From Amphimallon solstitiale (lineage: Eukaryota > Arthropoda > Insecta > Coleoptera > Scarabaeidae): 64,000 nt of DNA. Within the stretch, counting starts at the first letter, position 1, and each line of letters starts with the position of its first letter. The stretch covers positions 250,800,744 through 250,864,743 of the forward strand of contig OY720675.1 of assembly GCA_963170755.1 (NCBI GenBank), read 5' to 3'. The notes below the pieces were generated by a model. That model had not been told where the DNA came from. It was given only the letters and a program-made list of their open reading frames with translations, and searched no databases. Shown piece after piece: positions 21,743 through 31,082 of this stretch. Made by a program: the position numbers and the translations under genes.

Positions 21743-24559
21743 ATGCCAAGACGGTGTGTTGCTCCTGGCTGTCAATCTAACTACGATAGTTTTTTAAAGA
21801 AAGAACCTCCAGTATCAACGTTTTCGTTCCCAAAAAACGAATCAAGAAAAGCAGCCTGGTTACGTGCAATTCCAAGGAAAAATTGGAGCCCGTCTGCCTC
21901 TTCTGCCATTTGTATAAAACATTTTGCAGATCACTATGTAATAAAAACCCAAATTTTCAAAAATGCAAATGGGGAAATACAAGAATTACTCCTTCAACAT
22001 CCAAAGCTTACTGAAGATGCAATGCCTACCATATTTCCTAATTTACCAGTGTATCTAACGCGAACACTGCCTGTGGAAAGAAAGTCACCTGCTTTAAGAA
22101 AAGAAGAGAATCTTAAAAAAACAGCCACAAAAATTGAAACATTTTTAAGGGATGACATTATAAACACATATGGAGACTTTGTGAAAAGTTTTTGTAGCCA
22201 GTTAAAAGACATTACAAAATGGAATTTCAAAGTTTGTGGTAATGGTGTGTGGTTCTATCTTTTAAGTGTTGATTTCGAATCAAACATTACACAAGATCAT
22301 CCGTTGGAAGTATTAAGTAGTGTGTTTGTTTCCAGTGAACTAATTATTAATGTTTATTTAAAAGGAAGACAGATTTCTTCAAATGATCTTAAATGGCTTT
22401 TCCCAGAGGATCTAAAATTAACAAGGTGGTCACAGTTAGAAAATCTGCTTATAAGGTATAAAAATTTTCCTCATGAGGTAACAACTGAAACTGTTGACTA
22501 TTGTTTAAATAAAATAGAGTATTTTGTAGCTAAATGTTTAGAAATAGTTGAACAGGATGAAACATTTTTACATAAGAATCTGTTAGAAATAATTAGAAAT
22601 CAAATTACTTTAATATCGTCTAAGAAAAAGATCTATACCGCTAGTACAATATTATTTACATTCCTTATGTATTCTCAGTCACCAGCGGCATATAACGTTC
22701 TTAGAGAATATTTTATCTTCCCTCACAAACGTTATATACAGCACATTTCTGGTTCTCTACATTTGAGTCCAAATATTGAGATAAACACAAGCCATTATTT
22801 AAGTCATATCATCAAGCAGTTGAGTGATAGGGAATTGTATGTATCTCTTCTTATTGATGAAATTTATGTTAATCGTACCCTCACTTTTAAAGCACAAAAT
22901 GTTACTGGTTTTGCAGAAAATAAATCAACAGAAGTTGCTAAAACGGTTGTAAGTTTTATGATTGCTTCTTGTTTTGGAAGTTACAAAGACATTATTCGGT
23001 TAATACCAGTTAGTGGTTTGACTGGTGAAGATTTAAAAAAATATACAGTAGAAGTAATTCAGCACATACAAAAATTTAATTTTAATGTGACAGTAGTTAT
23101 AACAGATAATAATCGTATCAACCAAGCCATGTTTAGACTCTTTTGCAATGATAACTTTTTCACAGAAAATCCAGACTTTAAAAATGTTCCTTTATTTTTG
23201 ACATACGATTTTGTACATATTTTTAAGAATATTCGTAATATCTGGATTAATTTGAAAAAGAATTTCTGTACGTTTGTGTTTCCTGATTTTGACAATGGTA
23301 ACATCATACGAAAAGCTTCTTTCAATCATTTGAGGCAGTTTCATAACAATGAAAAAGATATGTTGATTAAAAAGGCCTTTAAATTAAATCACAAAACTTT
23401 ATACCCAAGTAATCTGGAAAGACAAAATGTCAGATTAGTAGAAAATGTATTTCACTGTTCTACGATCGCTTCTTTAAAGGAGGTTGAAGAATATTCTGAA
23501 ACAACTATGTTTCTTGAAATAATTAGTAAGTGGTGGAATATAGTTAACACAAAAAATATTCTTAAAGGCATTAAGAAAAGGAATGAGTGGTCGGATCCTA
23601 TTTTTAATGTTAATGATCCAAAATTTGAATTTTTAATAAAATTTGTTGGGTGGATTAGGAGGTGGAGAGAATTATGTACTCAACAAATTTGTACTGGTCT
23701 CAGTAGAGATACATTTGATGCTATTGAACGAAGTACTGTAGTGTTGATTGATTTAATTAAATACTCCTTGCAAAATTGTCATGTAAACTACGTTTTACCA
23801 GGAAAATTCCAAACCGACAATTTGGAACGCCGATTTGGACGCTACCGTGCTCTTTCAGGATGCAATTATAATGTATCTTATCAGCAACTGATTGAATCTG
23901 AAAAAAAAATCCGCATAAAACAAATTCTTGAATTGGTAAAACAAAGTAAATTGTCATTACAAGAAGTAAGAGAGGACGTAACAGACGATGAAGATATATC
24001 TAGCGTCAACGTTGATGATTTTTATGACTTGTTTTCCAATAATTACGAGTATCTAGAAATTTGTGAATTGGATCAAGCCACAACTTTGTATGTCTGTGGT
24101 TTTGCTAGCAGTTCAATTTTCAAGAAGTTAAGTTACTTTAAATGTCAAGGCAGAATAAGAGAGTCGAAAGGGGACGAATCTGGATGTTCTTATTTTGATA
24201 GTCTTCAAAGAGGTGGTTTATGTTTACCCACAAATTATGTAATTACAATTTTTTATCACATGCACGCGTTATTTGAATATATTATTAACAATATTGAATT
24301 AAATTCATTGTTTTTTAAACATACTAATCAAAAGAAAATTTTGATGGCTCTCACATATGCAAGTTTAAAAAATAATGAATTCTTTAATCTTTATGACGAT
24401 TGTGTGTGTGGTGTAACAGCAGTACAGCTGGCTAAGAAATGTTTTTCAATTTTTAGTAATATTATGTTAAATAATTTTACAAAACTGAAAGCCAGTTCAA
24501 TACTCACTCATGGTATATCAAATGGTGCCAAAAAACGTAAAATTATGACCTACAAGTAA
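21743..24559 (+). CDS. P-element (THAP9-like) transposase, intact 938 residues
   Basis: Residues 1-100 are a THAP DNA-binding finger: C5 and C10 (RRCVAPGCQSNYDSF), then C57/H60 (SSAICIKHFADHYV) and the closing AMPTIFP at 93-99. A coiled region follows. The RNase H-like core has D372 (LLIDEIYVNRTLTFKAQN), D455 (VVITDNNRINQAMFRLF), the DFVHIFKNIRNIW motif (489-501) and E695 (FQTDNLERRFGRYRALSGC). These match the DDE positions of P transposase by motif. Drosophila P transposase is 751 residues and human THAP9 about 900, so this is full length. The ATG abuts a 3' splice site. No stop or frameshift. It should bind the element ends and catalyse cut-and-paste transposition in the nucleus. Confidence 0.96.
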   Translation: MPRRCVAPGCQSNYDSFLKKEPPVSTFSFPKNESRKAAWLRAIPRKNWSPSASSAICIKHFADHYVIKTQIFKNANGEIQELLLQHPKLTEDAMPTIFPNLPVYLTRTLPVERKSPALRKEENLKKTATKIETFLRDDIINTYGDFVKSFCSQLKDITKWNFKVCGNGVWFYLLSVDFESNITQDHPLEVLSSVFVSSELIINVYLKGRQISSNDLKWLFPEDLKLTRWSQLENLLIRYKNFPHEVTTETVDYCLNKIEYFVAKCLEIVEQDETFLHKNLLEIIRNQITLISSKKKIYTASTILFTFLMYSQSPAAYNVLREYFIFPHKRYIQHISGSLHLSPNIEINTSHYLSHIIKQLSDRELYVSLLIDEIYVNRTLTFKAQNVTGFAENKSTEVAKTVVSFMIASCFGSYKDIIRLIPVSGLTGEDLKKYTVEVIQHIQKFNFNVTVVITDNNRINQAMFRLFCNDNFFTENPDFKNVPLFLTYDFVHIFKNIRNIWINLKKNFCTFVFPDFDNGNIIRKASFNHLRQFHNNEKDMLIKKAFKLNHKTLYPSNLERQNVRLVENVFHCSTIASLKEVEEYSETTMFLEIISKWWNIVNTKNILKGIKKRNEWSDPIFNVNDPKFEFLIKFVGWIRRWRELCTQQICTGLSRDTFDAIERSTVVLIDLIKYSLQNCHVNYVLPGKFQTDNLERRFGRYRALSGCNYNVSYQQLIESEKKIRIKQILELVKQSKLSLQEVREDVTDDEDISSVNVDDFYDLFSNNYEYLEICELDQATTLYVCGFASSSIFKKLSYFKCQGRIRESKGDESGCSYFDSLQRGGLCLPTNYVITIFYHMHALFEYIINNIELNSLFFKHTNQKKILMALTYASLKNNEFFNLYDDCVCGVTAVQLAKKCFSIFSNIMLNNFTKLKASSILTHGISNGAKKRKIMTYK

Positions 24560-24652
24560 ATAAAAATAATTATGTAAATTATTGTTATCAGCTTGTATAA
24601 ATAACTATTTAAATAACTATAATAACTGTTTTTGTATGGAAATATAAAATGA

Positions 24653-24658
24653 AATAAA
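24653..24658 (+). terminator. P-element polyadenylation signal
   Basis: AATAAA about 95 bases after the transposase stop, followed by a T-rich tract, inside the right inverted repeat at 24855. It lets the transposase message end within the element. Confidence 0.7.
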
Positions 24659-25147
24659 TGTCTGATACTTTGACTTTTATTGTTTTCTAACAAAATAGAT
24701 CATGTTTCTACTAATATTTAAAAATAGACCAATTTTTTTGAATAATTGATTCTACACTTATTTTTTGTGGAGCTTTTGAATAGGCTCTCCGTTGATACAG
24801 CGGTAGAGCGGTAGGACTACTAATGTGAGTCTTTGCGACGTTGCCACATGTAGTAGCACGGCTTGTAAGATAGAGACGGCTTTGATACAGCAGTAAAGAT
24901 TAACAATAAATGATAAATAGACTCAATATTAGATGTAATATATACCAACTCTCCTATCTATATTTACTTAAATTTTCTTTAATAAATATAAGCACTTATT
25001 TCATCTAAATTGCAGTAATTACAGTTTACTTAAATTTTGTCATTACGGACCTCAGCAGTTTGTTTGCGTAAAAGATAATCTTATTGAGCGGCCAGGTAGT
25101 TATTGCCGCAGGTGGTGCAATAAAAGCATTAGAGCCGTTCAAAGTAA

Positions 25148-25899
25148 AGCACTATAGTAAGTCAATTATACAGTACTAAGAAGCCTCGGAGATGTCCCTT
25201 AGCTTGAAATATCAAATATCCTCAAGACAACGTTTTCAAACGTCTATAATGTAGTGTTAACGCCCTAATAAAGTTTACGCTGTGTGATTATGAGCTCGTT
25301 AAAATTTGCAGATTTATTTGTTATAGTCAGTAACATTTAATTTCAGGAAGTGTGATTTAGTGCAGCATTTCTTTAAATCATTCGTTCTTCCCTCCATTAA
25401 AATCAATCAACACCTCATAAATCCTCTTTGTGAGTGCCTCAATTCGTCTCAATTTCTGCTAGACACGCGGGCACGCACACAATCACGGGGCCAACGTATC
25501 CGCTATACATGTGTCAACAGAACCATGCGGTCAATTTGTCAGGAGGACGATTGTCCGTAATCTGTTTCGTAAGAGACGAGGAGTGCGCCGGTGTTTGTTA
25601 CGCTCGTCGGGGCTTCAATTGAATCTTTCGACCGCACACAATAAATAACTAACTGAACGCGAACATCGTGATGCGAAAGACGGACGGGGACCAGCGATGA
25701 GTAACGCGTTGTTTATTTGTATTACATGCCCCCCACCCCCCGCGTTTTTAGCCGTGGTTACACACGCTACAACTACTACGTTTTCTATATTACCGCCGCT
25801 GTCGATATAGGAATCTGTTTGTTGAACTGGAAAATCACGAATTTTCTGACGTCTGCCGGGTAAAATGAAATGTATGTTAATGTATTTCACGATTTATTT
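25148..25899. other. GC-richer stretch without a recognisable gene
   Basis: 25430-25880 is noticeably richer in G and C and in CG dinucleotides than its surroundings (words such as ACGCGGGCACGCACACAATC, a C-run at 25729-25739). Short frames on both strands show no family motif. It might be a conserved non-coding or untranslated host segment; I cannot decide. Confidence 0.4.
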
Positions 25900-25903
25900 T
25901 TAA

Positions 25904-27254
25904 GGCTATACGCCCGGCCTCGAAATAGTTTTTCCCATTTCCTAATCGTATTTTTCATGAAAACCTTACCGAATTTACAGGCTAATTTAAGAAAAAAATG
26001 CCTTTCAATGGATAAATCGTAATTTCTTCGAAATTGTCCAAAGGGCCCTAAATAAAAATAAAAATGTAAGAAATTTCAAAAAACAAGCCTTTATTTAAAA
26101 TTATGTAACACTCAACAGTAATACATAAATTTTATTTTTTCTTAATTTTTAAAAATAAGGTCACAAAACGGAAAACAAAATTTTGAAATTTGGGCGAAAT
26201 TCACTGAAATCAAATAGAGTATGTGGTACGCTCGCACATTGTGTCTAGAGGTAGCTCCGCCTACCATTTCGGGCAGTTTCTACGCAGTTTGTAAAATACT
26301 TCTGAGATCGGTGTATGTTAAGAAAGTAATCGTTACTCGGACATTATTTTATCGAAACCGTTGATATTTTCTTTACAATATAGTGTACATATACAGTGTC
26401 AGCGTCACAATACTTCCTTATACTACGTATCAGAAAGTAAAAGCAATATCTCTTCCCGTCCCTAACGCTATACCTGCTAGAAGCGCATGCTAGGACTCAC
26501 ACGGCTTGCGGGCAGGGAGTATAATTATTATATTTGACTCGCAATAATTTGCTTCGCAAACGATCTAGAAATTTATTTCTTGCACAAAAAATAATTTTGG
26601 AATGTTGGCTTTATTTTGTTTCACATATATTATATGGGTAAATTCTGAAAAATAAGATTAGTTACTCGATTGCTGAAAAATATCTTACACAAATTGGTGG
26701 TCTACTAAAACTTTTTTTTTTTATAAAATTTACACACCATAAAGAAAAATCGAAAACACTAGTATCATCCAAATACTTTAGGGTATAACCTTAAAAAAAA
26801 ACAGATCCCTAGCTCTCTGCATTGCTGAGATATCACGAGATAAGTATTAATAATTGAAGAAAATGAAAATTTTAAAATTTACACAAAAAAACGATTTTTC
26901 GACCTTTCTGCGATTTCGATTTTATTTTCCAACTCAAAATTTGAATCCGGCAGGTGATTATACATATACAGCTTCACTTTTTTTTGTGTGTTTGAGAAAA
27001 TATAGATGTCTAATTTAGGGGCGGTTGCTTCCCGACTGTCAAACATGTGGGCCAACCGGCGATTATCTGAGACCATAACGCAGGCATAAATTACAGGCAG
27101 ATTAGATTAGGTGACAAGTTCTTTTCTCTATCTTTTTCCTCAGCATAAGACAGAGCACGCGGACCCTTAAACATTTGTCTTTTATTTATATTTGCACGAA
27201 AAGCAGTGGTACGCCTATTTCAAATCGAACTCAGCTTGAAGCGGGCGTCCAGCC
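25904..27254 (+). mobile_element. 1.35-kb TTAA-flanked element, copy A
   Basis: The left end is GGCTATACGCCCGGCCTCGA and the right end is the complement of GGCTGGACGCCCGCTTCAAG, inverted repeats of about 13 bp. TTAA flanks both sides (25900-25903, 27255-27258). An inverted near-identical copy lies at 43168-44510. Nothing inside codes; an internal piece at 26405-26445 matches the 3' hairpin end of the 148-bp repeat family. TTAA suggests a piggyBac-type non-autonomous element, but because TTAA is palindromic, TA, TTA or TAA duplications cannot be excluded. Confidence 0.82.
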
Positions 27255-27424
27255 TTAAGGATAAAACTTAAATTAAGTAAGGGGATGAAGTTGGGTAATA
27301 TCCGCGACAGAGTGAGTTATCCACTCCACCACTTGAATATATTCTAAAATATGTATTTGTGAGCCTACTATAGAAGCAAACAAAATTTGAAGGTCAAAAT
27401 ATTTTATTATTCAACACTCTTCTT

Positions 27425-28296
27425 AATTGGATACATTTATTACAACGAACCTGCAAGCCTCTAGACCTTTCAAAAAGAAATTTTTATCTTGCTCTGCAAA
27501 CCAGGTCTCCACAGCTTCTATCACCTCTTCGTTGGAAGAAAATTTACGACCTTCAAAACTTTTTTTTTCAGTTGAGGAAAAACAAGATAATCGAAAGGAG
27601 CCAGATCTGGTGAATAAGGAGGGTGTTCGAGTTATCCATAGTTTTTTCTCGTAGAGTGGTCAGTAACGTCGAATAGTAATTCTCAGTTATTGTTCTACCC
27701 TTATCCAAAAAATTAATCATGATTACTCCATGACAATCCCAAACAACTGAGGCAAGAACTTTTCCAGCAGATTTTTGAACACGAAACTTCTTAGGCCTTG
27801 GAGAACCAGAGTGTCTCCATTCCATAGATTGCTGCTTTGTTTTTGGGTCGTAGAAATGTACGCAAGCTTCATCCATAGTAACAATAAGGGTTTAGAAGTC
27901 TGCATCTTTTCCAAACCGAGCACAGATCGAACGCGAATGCTTTCTTCCCACCCTTGCACGCTTCTGGTCAACAGACAGACATTTGGGGATCCATTTTGCA
28001 AAATTTTTCTCATGTCCAAATCGACGTTGAACTATATGATGGACGCGCTCATATGAAATATTGTCATGAACTGACACAGAAATTGGCCTTCCTGATCGGT
28101 GTTCATCTTGAATGGAAAATTGACTCCTTCTGAAGCTTGCAATCCAATTTTTCACGGTCGCATACGATGGACATTGATTGCCAAGGGCATTAAGCATATC
28201 TTCGTAAATCTGCTTACCTTTTAACCCCTTCAAATACAAGTACTTGATGATGGCTTGATACACCAATTTCTCGATTTTCACAATTTCGGTCGACAT
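27425..28296 (-). pseudogene. mariner transposase, internally deleted
   Basis: The start is at 28296 (MSTEIVKIEKLVYQAIIKYL), with the N-terminal HTH (NQCPSYATVKNWIASFRR), then ISYERVHHIVQRRFGHEKNF, WIPKCLSVDQKRARV and, after a frameshift near 27895, MDEACVHFYDPKTKQQSMEW with the first catalytic Asp. About 115 bp carrying the second catalytic Asp (the QDNAPAH region) is deleted after TLREK. The third segment HPPYSPDLAPFDYLVFPQL remains, then a poly-A frameshift. It is SETMAR-like mariner in sequence. Ends are not clearly paired; the element fills about 27351-28455 between satellite pieces. Confidence 0.88.
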
Positions 28297-28553
28297 CTTT
28301 TTTTTTCAAATTTTAGTGCGCAACTTTGGTTTAACTTTTTGACGTGAAACTTTACACTGACATTTCTAACAGGTTATGTTTCGTTGCTATGGTATCGCAA
28401 TATTTTTTTTTATTTACAGAACCGGTCAAGGCTAACTAGATATCAATACATCCACGTATATGAAATTATTGTCCTGCGTATTTAATTAAAATTGAATGGT
28501 CAGCAAACAAAAATAGTGTAAAATTCACTTCATCATTACAGAAAGTGCTTATA

Positions 28554-29835
28554 CGAGGGGCACCTTTTTATATTTTTTACAAAATCTGGGAAGAAAATAA
28601 AATTTTTGGGAACAAACTATTTTATTGTTTTTCAAAATATTCGCCTTTATGGTCTATACACTTTTGCATGCGTACGAACCAGTTCTCAAAACATTTTTTC
28701 CACTCTGAAGCTTGTATATCAGAAATAAGGTTTTCAAAGACTTCGACTGCTTCTTGAGGTGTTGAAAATCTCTGTCCACGCATTTTTGTTTCACAGTTGG
28801 GAACAAAAAGAAATCATTCGGCGACAAGTCAGGTGAATATGGGCAATGAGTCATTATTTCAACACTTTTCTCCTTCAATAGCCAATTGTTAGACGTGCTG
28901 TATGGGAATTCTCATTGTCGTGATGAAGAATAATGCTACGTTTTCGGTTGTTCTTCCTGATTTCGTCAGTAACTTTTGGCAAACAAAGTACTGTATACCA
29001 TTCAGCGTTCAACATTTCTTCGATCCTCTAAGAGAATTTTTGCGATGTGTCCTGTACAGCCGAAGAAACAAACGACCATTTTCTTGGAAGTGCTCCTTGC
29101 ACGAACAACTTTTGTGGGTTTCGATTCATCTTGGAACACCCATACAGTAGATTGTTGCTTGGATTCCGGCTGATACGCATGTATCTATGTTTCGTCATCT
29201 GTGACGATGTTGTATACGGATTTTGCGGGTCCTACGTCGAATTTTTTGCGCATTTCTTTACACTAAATGACATAAGTTGCTTTCTGTCCTTCGCTCAATC
29301 CATCTGGAACATATTTTTTTTACAAATAAATGTTCATGTAAAATCGAATGTACTGCAGTCTGCGATATGCCAAGAGATGCCTCTATCTCACTATAAGTCA
29401 CATGTCGTTCGTGTTCTTTAATTTTCCGCACAGCATCGATGTATTTTTGGAATCACAACAGATTTTGGTCGACCTTTACGTGATTCATCAGTCACTGAGG
29501 TACGACCGTGACGAAATTCTACAAACCAATTGTAAACTGTCTTCTCTGATGCGGCTTCGTTACCAAAAGTTGACTGAAGCGATATAATGCGTTCTTGTGG
29601 AATTAGGCCCTTTTTAAAATCGTAAAAAATCATCCGACGAAAACCTTCACGAGTAATCTCCATTATTTTACAAACTCACTGTCTTAAAACTGTCACTGTC
29701 AACAAACTACTGACTCGATTTCAAAGCTATCGCGGATACTTCATTAACAAATGTCAAACTTTAAGAACATAGTGTTTACATTTGTCAAAAGCACCATCTA
29801 GTGGTTGATTGTAAGAATATAAAAGGTGCCCCTCG
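28554..29835 (-). mobile_element. mariner element with TA duplication
   Basis: The left end reads CGAGGGGCACCTTTTTATAT and the right end is its complement; TA flanks both sides. Length 1,282 bp is standard for mariner. It interrupts a satellite unit at GCTTA-TATGAGAAATAC, and an uninterrupted version of that site is present at 30848-30865, which confirms both boundaries. Confidence 0.93.
28622..29663 (-). pseudogene. mariner transposase, decayed
   Basis: The start at 29663 gives MEITREGFRRMIFYDFKKGL and GNEAASEKTVYNWFVEFRHG (HTH). The middle survives in pieces on shifted frames. The end reads VEIMTHCPYSPDLSPNDFFL with the third catalytic Asp (the D of PNDFF), then the C-terminal end with a TAA at 28622. 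Multiple frameshifts. The sequence differs from the mariners at 27425 and 42293, so at least three mariner lineages are in the window. Confidence 0.88.
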
Positions 29836-30168
29836 TATGAGAAATACTGTAACATAAACTGCAGTAACGATCAAGATTCAAATTAGGTTATGAGAGACAA
29901 TGTTACGTAATAGTCAACCTAAATTGCAGTGGAATGGAACAATCGAACGACAGAGATATCCACTTAGCACTTGATTTTATCCTAAAACACGTATTCCTCA
30001 AATATATGAAATTATTGTCGTACGTATTTTATGAAATTGAATGATCAATAAACAAAAACAGTGTAAAATGAGTTATCTACTTCACCACTTGATTTTATTC
30101 TAAAACACGTGTTCGTCAAATATATGAAATTATTGTCCTACGTACGAAGGGTCGTTTTTATATTCCCA

Positions 30169-30547
30169 GGCATTAAGAAGGTCATGAGTTCAAATCTCAT
30201 CGTGGGCAAATTTTAGTGATAAAATTTCCTAATTAATTTACTCAGCGCGAAGCAGAAAAATCAATTTAGGTATTTCTCCGCTGAGAAAAACAGAATTTTA
30301 AAAATAATTAAAATTCAAATTTACACATTCATTTCCGAACTGCCGGATAAAAATGTATTATTTCAATCTGTCACTTGATGATATCAAGACGTTTAAGTAG
30401 ATATGAACTCAAGCCCTCGTGGCGCAGTTGGTAGCGCATCTTGACGGCATTAAGAAGGTCATGAGTTCAAATCTCATCGTGGGCAAATTTTTGTGATAAA
30501 ATTTCCTAATTAATTTACTCAGCGCGAAGCAGAAACATCAATTTAGG
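30169..30547 (+). repeat. tRNA-derived SINE, tandem partial dimer
   Basis: A 92-bp block starting GGCATTAAGAAGGTCATGAG occurs at 30169 and again at 30446, a period of 277 bp. The second unit begins with a full tRNA-like head (30413-30485), the first is cut in its anticodon arm. Both continue with the same body (GATAAAATTTCCTAATTAAT, TCAGCGCGAAGCAGAAA). It lies between two ends of a mariner scrap. Confidence 0.8.
30413..30485 (+). tRNA. tRNA-like SINE head (not a functional tRNA gene)
   Basis: The 73 bases fold as a cloverleaf: acceptor GCCCTCG/CGTGGGC with one T-T mismatch, D stem GCGC/GCGC around AGTTGGTA, anticodon stem TCTTG/TAAGA with loop ACGGCAT, T stem ATGAG/CTCAT with TTCAAAT, and discriminator A. 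The loop has C instead of U at position 33 and would present GGC. The same 3' body follows both copies, so this is the promoter head of a SINE; the sequence resembles a tRNA-Met/Ala type. Confidence 0.6.
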
Positions 30548-31082
30548 CAAGGTGTCCTGTTGCTTCACACCTTATAGTCCAGATCTCGCTCCGCGCGATT
30601 ATTTTTTGTTTCCTAATTTCAGAAGAACTCGAAGGGGAACAAAATTTGTTGACGATGAAGAACTTATAGTGGCGGTTGAAAGGTATTTTGCAGACAAACC
30701 AAAGGAACTTTTTTATAGTGGATTAAAGATGTTATATTAAACACTTGCGTCCAAAAGCAAGGGGCTATATTGAAAAAATTATTAAAATTGAATGATCAAT
30801 AAATACAAATAGTGTAAATTGAGTTATTCACCTCACCATTGCAGTGCCTGCTTATATGAGAAATACTGTTAGGTAAACTGCAGCAGCGGTCAAGATTCAA
30901 ATTAGGTTATGCAATAAGGTTACCTAATAGTTGATATAAATTGCACTGAATGAAGAAACAATCGAGCGATAGAGTGAGTTATCCACTTCACCACTTGAAT
31001 ATATTCTATAATACGTATTTCCCAAATATATGAATTATTGTTCTGCGTACTTAATTAAAATTGAATGACCAATAAATAAAGA

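Larger units (their letters stand above)
21365..24884 (+). mobile_element. Structurally complete P element
   Basis: Perfect 30-bp terminal inverted repeats begin CAAAGCCGTCTCTATCTTAC and occupy 21365-21394 and 24855-24884; a further shared word TGGCAACGTCG lies inside both ends. Direct flanks ATACAGC (21358-21364 and 24885-24891) are a 7-bp target duplication. The interior holds a 5' leader with an intron, one 938-codon transposase frame and an AATAAA. At 3,520 bp it is larger than the 2.9-kb Drosophila P element, consistent with a longer transposase. Identical terminal repeats and an open frame indicate recent arrival. Confidence 0.95.
18951..25144. mobile_element. Small inverted-repeat element hosting two nested transposons
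   Basis: The left end reads CTTTGAACGGCTCTAATGCT and the right end is its complement; similarity extends about 75 bp inward (CACCACCT and ACCTGG words shared). TAA flanks both sides (18948-18950, 25145-25147). Removing the Tc1/mariner-type element (about 19068-21198) and the P element plus one target copy (21365-24891) leaves about 0.55 kb with no coding capacity, so the host was a MITE. The TAA duplication would fit a Harbinger-type MITE. Confidence 0.75.
30144..30782 (+). pseudogene. mariner scrap carrying the SINE
   Basis: The left edge TACGAAGGGTCGTTTTTATA resembles a mariner terminus. After the SINE, 30548-30740 encodes the transposase C-terminus with a stop in PYSPDLAP: HT(L*/PYS)PDLAPRDYFLFPNF, KFVDDEELIVAVERYFAD and FYSGLKMLY. 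Everything in between (HTH, first two Asp) is deleted. Confidence 0.75.

Noticed and set aside
21743..24559. THAP protein as a domesticated host gene
   Set aside because: Perfect terminal repeats and a target duplication flank it, so it is an element in place, not a host gene.
30413..30485. Functional tRNA gene
   Set aside because: C at position 33, an acceptor mismatch, and the same non-tRNA body following both copies show it is a SINE head.
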